Source: DASZPL01 sp035550315
GTDB taxonomy: Bacteria > Actinomycetota > Actinomycetes > JAFAQI01
Assembly: GCA_035550315.1 (NCBI GenBank)
Contig: DASZPL010000018.1
Coordinates: 1 to 7,624 of the forward strand
Length of the DNA stretch: 7,624 bases
Direction: 5' to 3'
In this document: piece by piece, positions 1-5,756 of the stretch
How positions within the stretch are numbered: position 1 is the first letter of the stretch
How the letters are laid out: the number at the start of each line of letters is the position of its first letter
Position numbers and translations under genes: made by a program
Notes under the pieces: model-generated
Told to the model about the DNA's origin: nothing
Database searches by the model: none
Seen by the model: only the letters and a program-made list of their open reading frames with translations

Positions 1-110
1 ACCCGGCCCGGGTCGACGCCGGCTTCCTCTACGTCCGCACCGGCGAACTGAAACGGCCCGACCGGCTGCTCGACCGCGACGAACTCGCCGCGCTGCTCAC
101 CGGCACGTAA
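1..110 (+). CDS. C-terminal end of UvrD/AddA-type helicase-nuclease (partial)
   Basis: An open frame reads from base 3 to a TAA at 108-110 and gives about 35 residues (PARVDAGFLYVRTGEL at the start, ending ELAALLTGT). The pattern of a small beta strand (GFLYVRTGE) followed by an acidic, Leu/Ala-rich helix resembles the extreme C-terminus of actinobacterial UvrD/REP helicases that carry a RecB-like PD-(D/E)XK nuclease domain (AdnB/AddA type). These take part in double-strand break resection. Adjacency to nudC supports this, because adnAB lies just upstream of nudC in mycobacteria. No catalytic motif is inside the window, so the identity is inferred from a short tail plus context. The TAA is 9 nt from the nudC start. 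Confidence 0.55.
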   Translation, partial: PARVDAGFLYVRTGELKRPDRLLDRDELAALLTGT

Positions 111-113
111 CCT
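108..113 (+). promoter_or_regulatory. Candidate -10 element for leaderless nudC transcript
   Basis: TAACCT fits the actinobacterial -10 pattern TANNNT and ends 6 nt before the nudC GTG, the spacing expected when transcription starts at the start codon. Its TAA is also the stop codon of the upstream gene. No convincing -35 is seen. The match could be chance, since any TAA stop supplies most of the pattern. Confidence 0.25.
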
Positions 114-119
114 GCGGGA

Positions 120-983
120 GTGACCGTCCCGGCGCTCTCCCGCGCGTCGATCGACCGGGCGGCCGCGCGGCGCAACGATCCCGAGTGGCTCGCCAGCGCC
201 TGGTCGGACGGCAGACTGCTCGTCCTGGACGAGCAGCGTCGTACGCCGGTCACTGACGACGGTCCAGCGCTGGTGTTCGCCGACGCCGCCTCATGGGCGG
301 CCGACACCGACCGCATCCTGCTCGGCGTCGGGCCGGACGGGACGTCGTACTGGACGACCAGCGGCCCGCTGCCGCGCAAGCTGGGCGCGCGGCCGCTCGG
401 GCTGCGCGAGATCGGCGCGGCCCTCGACGACGGCGAGGCCGGCTTGCTGGTGACCGCCGTCGCGCTGGCGAACTGGCATGCCACCCATCAGCACTGCCCG
501 CGCTGCGGCGCGCAGACCCGGGTCACGCAGGCGGGCTGGTCGCGGGTCTGCGACGCCGACGGGTCGCAGCACTTCCCGCGGACCGAACCGGCGATCATCG
601 TGCTGCTGCACGACGGCGGCGACCGGGCGCTGCTCGGTCGCCAGCCGAGCTGGCCGCGGGGCCGCTACTCGACGATCGCCGGGTTCGTCGAGTCGGGGGA
701 GGCGGCGGAGCAGACGGTCGCGCGCGAGGTCCGCGAGGAGACCGGCGCGATCGTCGACGACATCGTCTATCGGGCCAGCCAGCCGTGGCCGTTCCCGGCG
801 TCGCTGATGCTCGGCTACGAGGCACGGGTCGTCGGCGGCGAGATCTCGACCGGCGACGACGAGCTCGAGGACGTTCGCTGGTTCCACCGCGACGAGCTGC
901 ACGACGGCGCCGCGATCCTGCCGCCGCCGAGCTCGATCGCGCACTGGCTGATCACCGGCTGGCTCGCCCGCCCTACTCGGTGA
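120..983 (+). CDS. nudC: NAD(+)/NADH pyrophosphatase NudC (Nudix hydrolase)
   Basis: This 287-aa protein hydrolyses NADH/NAD+ to NMN(H) and AMP in the cytoplasm; relatives also remove NAD caps from RNA. A zinc-ribbon segment spans about 126-151, with C126-x2-C129 and C144. The complete Nudix box runs from G188 to A210, with E194, R202-E203 and E206-E207. The NudC specificity signature SQPWPFPAS lies at 220-228, directly after the box. The N-terminus (ALSRASIDRAAARRNDPEWL) is typical of actinobacterial NudC, which supports the GTG at 120. That start has no properly spaced Shine-Dalgarno: the only GGGAG (116-120) runs into it. Reinitiation after the helicase stop 9 nt upstream, or a leaderless transcript from TAACCT at 108-113, would explain translation. 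The zinc ribbon is incomplete: where the E. coli protein has a fourth Cys, this has G148, with H151 nearby. The last codon and the stop lie inside the palindromic repeat at 978-1020. Confidence 0.94.
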   Translation: MTVPALSRASIDRAAARRNDPEWLASAWSDGRLLVLDEQRRTPVTDDGPALVFADAASWAADTDRILLGVGPDGTSYWTTSGPLPRKLGARPLGLREIGAALDDGEAGLLVTAVALANWHATHQHCPRCGAQTRVTQAGWSRVCDADGSQHFPRTEPAIIVLLHDGGDRALLGRQPSWPRGRYSTIAGFVESGEAAEQTVAREVREETGAIVDDIVYRASQPWPFPASLMLGYEARVVGGEISTGDDELEDVRWFHRDELHDGAAILPPPSSIAHWLITGWLARPTR

Positions 984-1067
984 TCATGGCGTTAGTGACG
1001 CACTAACGCCATGATCACCGCCGAAACGCGTTACTAACGCCATGATCACGGCGGAGTGGGGCGGGCG
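965..1067. repeat. Palindromic/direct repeat element with three copies of a 17-mer
   Basis: The 17-mer actaacgccatgatcac occurs on the + strand at 1002-1018 and 1033-1049, and inverted at 981-997. The first two units (978-997 and 1001-1020) form a perfect 20-bp inverted repeat around a 3-nt loop. The inverted unit and the third unit also share their outer flanks: the reverse complement of 965-977 (agtagggcgggcg) matches 1055-1067 (agtggggcgggcg) at 12 of 13 positions. A longer, competing 30-bp hairpin can therefore form between 965-997 and 1033-1067, with a small bulge. Each unit contains TGATCA. The element spans the nudC 3' end and most of the gap before the MFS gene. It looks like a REP/MITE-like extragenic palindrome. 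An operator or a terminator is possible, but there is no T-tract. Confidence 0.8.
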
Positions 1068-1072
1068 GGGGA

Positions 1073-2569
1073 ATGGCGGGTGGAGCTGGGGCGTTGGAGT
1101 CAGTCGTGTTTGCTGACCGCCTGAATCCGAAGGTGAGCGTCAGCATCGTCTTCGTGATGGCCATGTTCATGGCGATCATGGACATCACGATCGTGAACGT
1201 CGCGCTGCCGAAGCTGGCGAGCGACTTCCACGTCAGCCCGGCGCACATCGACAGCGTCGTCGTCGGCTTCCTGGTCAGCCTCGCGGTGTTCATCCCGGCC
1301 TCCGGCTGGCTCGGTGACCGGTTCGGCACCAAGCGGGTCTTCCTCGCCGCGCTGCTGATCTTCACCGGCGCCTCCGCGCTGTGCGGGCTGTCGCAGAGCG
1401 AAGGCCAACTGGTCGGCTTCCGCATCCTGCAAGGCGTCGGCGGCGGCATGCTGACGCCGGTCGGAATGGCCATGCTGTTCCGGACGTTCCCGCCGGCCGA
1501 GCGGGTCCGGGCCTCGAAGATCCTCGTCGTACCGACCGCCTTTGCGCCCGCGCTCGGCCCGGTGCTCGGCGGCGTCCTGGTCACCGACGTGTCCTGGCGC
1601 TGGGTGTTCTACGTCAACGTGCCGATCGGCATCATCGCGTTCACGTTCGGCGCGTTGTTCCTGCGCGATCACCGCGAGCCCGACGCCGGCCGGTTCGACT
1701 ACCCGGGGTTCCTGCTCGCCGGCGCCGGCTTCGCCGCGCTGATGTACGCCGTCTCGGAAGGCGCCAACCGCGGCTGGTCGTCACCCTCGATCGTCGGCCT
1801 CGGCCTCGGCGGAGTCGTGCTGCTGGCGGCGCTGGTGCGGGTCGAGCTGCGCACCCGGCAGCCGATGATTGAGCTGCGGCTGGTGTCGAACCGGTTGTTC
1901 CGGGCGACCACGGTGGTGCTGTTCATCGGTACGGCAGCGTTCCTCGGCGTGCTCTACCTGGTGGCGCTGTTCTTCCAGGACGGGCTCGGCATGTCCGCGC
2001 TCGGCTCCGGGCTCAGCACGTTCCCGGAGGCGTTGGGCGTGATGGTGGGCTCGCAGATCGTCACCCGCATCTATCCGCATATCGGGCCGCGCCGCGTGCT
2101 CGCGGCCGGGCTGGTCTGCGTCGCCGGCTGCATCGCGCTGATGGCACTGGTCGGGTTCTCGACGAACCTGTGGCTGGTCCGGCTGATCATGTTCGGCCTG
2201 GGCCTGTCGATGGCGCACGTGTTCGTGCCGGCGCAGGCGGCGTCGTTCGCGACGATCAGCCCGCAAGCGACCGGGCGCGCCTCGACGCTGTTCAACGCCG
2301 CCCGCCAGCTCGGCAGCGCGGCGGGGGTTGCTGGGCTCAGCACGGTGATCGCGGTCATCGGCATCCGCCACTCGGTCGGCGGCCGGCTGGTGCCGAACCT
2401 GCACGCCTACCACATCGCCTTCCTGACCGCCGCGCTGGTCGCGCTGGTGGCGGCGGCGACCGCGCTCGTCATCAAGGACCGGGACGCGATCTCGACGATG
2501 CACCCGAAGTTCCGCGAGCGCGCGGAGGCGGAGTCGAGCGAAGCCGTGGTGCCGGCCGCGGCCGGCTAG
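1073..2569 (+). CDS. MFS multidrug exporter, DHA2 (EmrB/QacA, 14-TM) family
   Basis: This 498-aa membrane protein is a probable proton-coupled drug exporter; the substrate is not deducible. The N-terminal helix holds the DHA2 signature around MDITIVNVALP (36-46, acidic D37). Motif A (GWLGDRFGTKRVF) is at 78-90 in the loop after TM2, motif B (RILQGVGGGMLTPVG) at 117-131, and the antiporter motif C region with GPVLGG and SWRWVFYVNVPIG at 162-186. A C-terminal conserved loop (ATGRASTLFNAARQLGSAAG) is at 399-418. Repeated hydrophobic stretches and about 500 residues fit 14 helices. The ATG at 1073 has only a very close purine run before it. A GTG at 1106, with GGAG at 1096-1099, gives a protein 11 residues shorter and is a credible alternative. 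The gene follows a palindromic repeat and ends tail to tail with the next gene, sharing CTAG. No adjacent regulator gene is seen. Confidence 0.93.
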   Translation: MAGGAGALESVVFADRLNPKVSVSIVFVMAMFMAIMDITIVNVALPKLASDFHVSPAHIDSVVVGFLVSLAVFIPASGWLGDRFGTKRVFLAALLIFTGASALCGLSQSEGQLVGFRILQGVGGGMLTPVGMAMLFRTFPPAERVRASKILVVPTAFAPALGPVLGGVLVTDVSWRWVFYVNVPIGIIAFTFGALFLRDHREPDAGRFDYPGFLLAGAGFAALMYAVSEGANRGWSSPSIVGLGLGGVVLLAALVRVELRTRQPMIELRLVSNRLFRATTVVLFIGTAAFLGVLYLVALFFQDGLGMSALGSGLSTFPEALGVMVGSQIVTRIYPHIGPRRVLAAGLVCVAGCIALMALVGFSTNLWLVRLIMFGLGLSMAHVFVPAQAASFATISPQATGRASTLFNAARQLGSAAGVAGLSTVIAVIGIRHSVGGRLVPNLHAYHIAFLTAALVALVAAATALVIKDRDAISTMHPKFRERAEAESSEAVVPAAAG

Positions 2570-3363
2570 GACTGCCGGCGGCTCTCGTCCGTCGTCGTCG
2601 CTCCGCCGGCGAACGCCTGCGCGATCGACAACCAGGCGTTGGCTGCCTCGCCGGTCGCGCTCAGCCGCAGGTCTTCCTGTAGCCGGCGCTGCGTCACCAG
2701 CAGCGCGAAGTCCTCGGCCGGTCCCTCGACCCGATCGGCCGCATCCGGGTCGCCCCAGGTCCAGGTCTCGCCGTCCGGCGCGGTCAGCGATACGAACACC
2801 GGCTGGTCCGGGGGAGCCAGCCCGCGGACAGTGAACGAGTGGAGCCGGGTGCGTACGCCGAGGTCGGCGATGTGACGCAGCCGAGCGGTCGGCGCCCGCT
2901 GCGCGCCGACCGCATCGACGATGTCCTGGCCATGCGCCCAGGTCTCCATCAGCCGCGCGGTGCCGAACGACATCGGCGACATCGGCGGGCCGTACCACGG
3001 CACTCGAGACTTCGGGTCGACCGCGCGCAGCGCCGCCACCATGGCGTCGCGCTGCTCCCGGAAGGTCGGCAGCAACTCGTCCCCGAGCGTGCGGCCCTCC
3101 GCGACGTGCGTCTCGAGCAGCCGCTCGGCGTCGGGGCCGGCGAGCAGTGCTGTCACCTCCGCGGCGAACGCCTCCGGCTCGGTCAGCGCCTTGGTCGCCT
3201 CGCGGTCGAAGAACCACAGATGAGCGAGCGTGTCGCCGACGCTCCATCCCGCGGCCGGTGTCGGGAGCGAGAAGCTGGCGGCGCCGCCGGCGTGCTCGAC
3301 GATCGATGCGAGGTCGTCGGTTTCGGCGTACAGATCACGGATCAGCGCCTCGAGGTCCGCCAC
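2566..3363 (-). CDS. Mycothiol-dependent maleylpyruvate isomerase-type (TIGR03084/DinB-like) protein
   Basis: This 265-aa cytoplasmic protein belongs to the MDMPI_N/DinB-like metalloenzyme fold. H48 sits in LAHLWFFDREA, and E140 and H144 in RLMETWAHGQDIVDA. The spacing 48/140/144 matches the zinc ligands I recall for Corynebacterium maleylpyruvate isomerase (52/144/148). The helical metal domain (about 1-155) is followed by a C-terminal alpha/beta domain (about 165-265) with VFVSLTAPDGETWTWG, in the style of the TIGR03084 family. Relatives use mycothiol as thiol cofactor; the substrate here is unknown and maleylpyruvate is not implied. The GTG start has no Shine-Dalgarno, but TAACGT ends 7 nt upstream, suggesting a leaderless transcript. 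It lies 66 nt downstream of mycoredoxin on the same strand, a plausible functional link. Its stop shares CTAG with the MFS gene. Confidence 0.85.
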   Translation of the reverse strand: MADLEALIRDLYAETDDLASIVEHAGGAASFSLPTPAAGWSVGDTLAHLWFFDREATKALTEPEAFAAEVTALLAGPDAERLLETHVAEGRTLGDELLPTFREQRDAMVAALRAVDPKSRVPWYGPPMSPMSFGTARLMETWAHGQDIVDAVGAQRAPTARLRHIADLGVRTRLHSFTVRGLAPPDQPVFVSLTAPDGETWTWGDPDAADRVEGPAEDFALLVTQRRLQEDLRLSATGEAANAWLSIAQAFAGGATTTDESRRQS

Positions 3364-3370
3364 CCGCGGG

Positions 3371-3376
3371 ACGTTA
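3371..3376 (-). promoter_or_regulatory. Candidate -10 of leaderless promoter for the MDMPI-type gene
   Basis: On the minus strand TAACGT (TANNNT) ends 7 nt before the GTG start at 3363, so a transcript would begin at or next to the start codon. The absence of any Shine-Dalgarno upstream of this start agrees. No recognisable -35 is present, and read-through from mrx1 is equally possible. Confidence 0.4.
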
Positions 3377-3429
3377 CCAACCAGGCTCCCGCTCCGCCGC
3401 GATGGCGGCCTGGCCTGGCTAGAGCGTGG

Positions 3430-3705
3430 TTATCCCGCCAAACCGTCGTCGGCGGCGGCGTCGGACGCGGCGAGCGCGTCGAGCAATAGCGGGAGCGGTG
3501 GGTTGGACAGTACGTCGCCGTTCGGCAGCCGTAGCGTGGGGACGGTGGCGTTGCCGCGGTTCGCCGAGCGCACGAAGGCCTCGGCGTCCGGGTCGAGCTC
3601 GATGTTCACCTCGTCGAAGTCGATGCCGGCGCGCTGCAAACCGTGCTTGAGGCGCACGCAGTAGCCGCACCAGGTCGTGGTGTACATCGTCAGCTTCTCC
3701 GTCAC
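3430..3705 (-). CDS. mrx1: Mycoredoxin (glutaredoxin-like, CGYC)
   Basis: This 91-aa cytoplasmic thioredoxin-fold protein reduces mixed disulfides between proteins and mycothiol. The active site CGYC is at C13-C16 in YTTTWCGYCVRLK. The cis-proline is P56 in NATVPTLRLPNG, and the GDVLSNPP segment before the last helix is typical of mycoredoxins. Length and sequence match Mrx1, and placement divergent from uvrD2 is the mycobacterial arrangement. Start choice: GTG at 3705 gives MTEKLTMYTTTWC, aligning with the first beta strand of known mycoredoxins. An ATG at 3687, with GGAG at 3700-3697, is a better-spaced start but would trim that strand. The C-terminal tail (ASDAAADDGLAG) is acidic and probably disordered. 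It lies upstream of the MDMPI-type gene and may be co-transcribed with it. Confidence 0.9.
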   Translation of the reverse strand: MTEKLTMYTTTWCGYCVRLKHGLQRAGIDFDEVNIELDPDAEAFVRSANRGNATVPTLRLPNGDVLSNPPLPLLLDALAASDAAADDGLAG

Positions 3706-3743
3706 GGTAGGTGAACGCCGTTCGGGCGCTCCACATTCCGGGG

Positions 3744-3769
3744 CGGGCCGGTCCGCGGTGTCCGGCCCG
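3744..3769 (+). other. Hairpin in the mrx1-uvrD2 divergent region
   Basis: CGGGCCGG (3744-3751) and CCGGCCCG (3762-3769) form an 8-bp perfect stem with a 10-nt loop, ending 5 nt before the uvrD2 Shine-Dalgarno (GAGGA, 3775-3779). It may lie in the uvrD2 5' leader, but GC-rich stems of this size also arise by chance in such DNA. Confidence 0.3.
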
Positions 3770-3786
3770 GCTGCGAGGATGCGGCC

Positions 3787-5745
3787 ATGCCCCCGTCCGC
3801 CACCGCCGTCGAGCGCGTGCTCGCCGGGCTCGACCCCGAGCAGCTCGCGGCGGTCGAGGCGCCCAGCGGGCCGGTGTGCATCCTGGCCGGTGCGGGCACC
3901 GGCAAGACCCAGGCAGTCACGCACCGGATCGCCTACCGCGTGCTTGTCGGGCAGACCGAGCCGACCCGCGTGCTCGCCGTGACATTCACCACCCGGGCGG
4001 CCGGCGAGCTGCGCGCCCGGCTGCGCGGGCTGGGCGTCACCGGCGTGCAGGCCAGGACGTTTCACTCCGCCGCGTTGCGCCAGTTGCAGTACTTCTGGCC
4101 GCGGATCTCGCCGGGGCCGCGGCCGACGCTGATCGAGAGCAAGCTGCCGTCGGTGCGGGCCGCGGCCGCCGCCAGCCGGCTCTCGCTGGGCGTGGCCGAG
4201 CAGCGCGACGTCGCCGCCGAGATCGAGTGGGCGAAGGCCGCTCGGGTGGACGTCGACGACTACGCCCGGGCGGCCACTGCGGCCGGCCGCGAGCCGCCGC
4301 TGCCGGTCGAGACGGTGCAGCGGCTGTATGCGGCGTACGAGCAGGTCAACACCGACCACGGCCAGCTCGACTTCGAGGACCTGCTGCTGCTGATGGCGGC
4401 GGCGATCGAAGAGGACCGCGGCATTGCCGCGCAGGTCCGCGAGCAGTACCACCACTTCACCGTCGACGAGTACCAGGACGTCAGCCCGTTGCAGCAGCGG
4501 CTGCTCGACGCGTGGCTCGGCGGCCGCGACGACCTGACGGTGGTCGGCGATCCCAATCAGACGATCTACTCGTTCGCCGGCGCGTCGGCGGCGTACCTGC
4601 GGGACTTCGGCAACCGGTTCCCGGAGGCCGCCGTGGTGCGGCTGGTGCGCGACTACCGCTCCTCGCCCGCGGTCGTCGATCTCGCCAACCGGCTGGTGCG
4701 CGGCTCCCGGCTGATCGCCTGCGGCGGCGAGGGTCCGGCGCCGAGCTACCAGGAGTACGACGACGAGCCGGCCGAGGCGGCCGGCGTCGCGGCCGCGATC
4801 GGCCGGCTGCGGGACGACGGCGTGCCGCTCGGCGAGATCGCGGTGCTGTTCCGGATCAACGCGCAATCGGAGGTCTACGAAGCGGCGCTCGCCGATGCCG
4901 GCGTCCCCTACCTGTTGCGCGGCGGCGAGCGGTTCTTCGACCGCGCCGAGGTGCGGGAGGCGACGGTGCTGCTGCGCGGCGCGGCCCGGTCGGCGGCCGA
5001 CCACGAGCAGCCGACGCTGCCGGCGGCGGTGGCCGACGTGCTGGCCGCGCGCGGGTACGCCGCCGAGCCGCCGAGCGGGACCGGCGCGGCGCGCGAGCGG
5101 TGGGAGTCGCTGAAAGCGCTGGTCGACCTGGCGGAGGAGTTCGCGGCCACCGTCCCGGACGCCGACCTGCCGGCGTTCGTCGCCGAGCTGGCCGCGCGGG
5201 CGGACGCGCAGCACGCCCCGCCGGTCGCCGGCGTCACGTTGGCATCGCTGCACGCCGCGAAGGGCTTGGAGTGGGACGCGGTGTTTCTCGTCGGACTGGT
5301 CGACGGCACGCTTCCCACGTCGCATGCGACCACCGCCGAGCAGGTCGAGGAGGAGCGCCGGCTGCTCTACGTCGGCGTCACCCGGGCGCGCCGTCACCTG
5401 GCGCTGTCATGGGCGCTGGCGCGCGCGGCGGGCGGGCGGCGCAGCCGCAAGCCGTCGCGGTTCCTCGACGGGATCCGGCCGGTGCCGGAAGCCGCCGCCC
5501 GGCCGGCGAAGCCGAAGCCGCGGCTGTCGGACGACCCGCTGGTGCAGAAGCTGAGCGAGTGGCGACGGCAGCGCTCGCTCGACGACGGTGTCCCGGCGTA
5601 CATCGTGTTCGACAACAAGACGCTGGAGGCGATCGCCGCGCACGCTCCGGCGGACCGGGCCGCACTCGCCGGCGTGCCGGGCATCGGGCCGAAGAAGCTC
5701 GAGATGTACGGGGACGATGTGCTCGCGCTGCTGCGCGGTCAGTAG
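3787..5745 (+). CDS. uvrD2: ATP-dependent DNA helicase UvrD2 (SF1A, HRDC domain)
   Basis: This 652-aa superfamily 1A 3'-5' DNA helicase/translocase acts in DNA repair. The Q-motif (LDPEQLAAVEAP) is at 15-26, Walker A AGAGTGKT at 34-41, motif Ia (VTFTTRAAGELRARL) at 65-79, Walker B VDEYQD at 226-231, and motif III (GDPNQTIYSFAGA) at 254-266. Motif IV (VRDYRSS) is at 287-293, motif V (TLASLHAAKGLEWDAVFLVG) at 484-503, and motif VI (EEERRLLYVGVTRARRH) at 521-537. A C-terminal HRDC domain spans about 596-649. Mycobacterial and Streptomyces UvrD2 carry a tetracysteine module between motif VI and HRDC. Here that interval is a short basic, Pro/Ala-rich linker (AARPAKPKPR, 570-579) with no Cys; the protein has only C31 and C312. 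The ATG has GAGGA 7 nt upstream. It is divergent from mrx1. Confidence 0.95.
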   Translation: MPPSATAVERVLAGLDPEQLAAVEAPSGPVCILAGAGTGKTQAVTHRIAYRVLVGQTEPTRVLAVTFTTRAAGELRARLRGLGVTGVQARTFHSAALRQLQYFWPRISPGPRPTLIESKLPSVRAAAAASRLSLGVAEQRDVAAEIEWAKAARVDVDDYARAATAAGREPPLPVETVQRLYAAYEQVNTDHGQLDFEDLLLLMAAAIEEDRGIAAQVREQYHHFTVDEYQDVSPLQQRLLDAWLGGRDDLTVVGDPNQTIYSFAGASAAYLRDFGNRFPEAAVVRLVRDYRSSPAVVDLANRLVRGSRLIACGGEGPAPSYQEYDDEPAEAAGVAAAIGRLRDDGVPLGEIAVLFRINAQSEVYEAALADAGVPYLLRGGERFFDRAEVREATVLLRGAARSAADHEQPTLPAAVADVLAARGYAAEPPSGTGAARERWESLKALVDLAEEFAATVPDADLPAFVAELAARADAQHAPPVAGVTLASLHAAKGLEWDAVFLVGLVDGTLPTSHATTAEQVEEERRLLYVGVTRARRHLALSWALARAAGGRRSRKPSRFLDGIRPVPEAAARPAKPKPRLSDDPLVQKLSEWRRQRSLDDGVPAYIVFDNKTLEAIAAHAPADRAALAGVPGIGPKKLEMYGDDVLALLRGQ

Positions 5746-5748
5746 CGT
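5743..5748 (+). promoter_or_regulatory. Candidate -10 element for a tesB transcript
   Basis: TAGCGT (TANNNT) overlaps the uvrD2 stop TAG and ends 8 nt before the tesB ATG. No Shine-Dalgarno lies before that ATG, so leaderless transcription is possible. No -35 is evident; coupling to uvrD2 translation is the simpler alternative. Confidence 0.22.
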
Positions 5749-5756
5749 TCTGCCGC

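Noticed and set aside
978..1020. Rho-independent terminator for nudC
   Set aside because: The stem is perfect, but no T-tract follows on either strand and the stop codon is inside the stem, so it was listed as a repeat.
978..1049. CRISPR-like repeat array
   Set aside because: There are only three copies, one inverted, with unequal spacing (3 nt and 14 nt of intervening DNA) and no cas genes; a palindromic repeat element fits better.
1781..3247. 488-codon minus-strand open frame across the MFS and MDMPI-type genes
   Set aside because: Its Arg/Ala/Gly-rich, low-complexity translation has no recognisable motifs. It overlaps two genes with full family motifs; it is a GC-bias shadow.
3706..5397. 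Upstream extension of the mycoredoxin frame on the minus strand
   Set aside because: The long frame runs antisense to uvrD2 and shows only Arg/Gly/Ala-rich shadow sequence. Real homology begins at TEKLTMYTTTWCGYC, so the gene starts at 3705 (or 3687).
3711..5756. Upstream extension of the tesB frame through uvrD2
   Set aside because: It is the uvrD2 region read in another frame, with no motifs. TesB similarity starts at the ATG at 5757.
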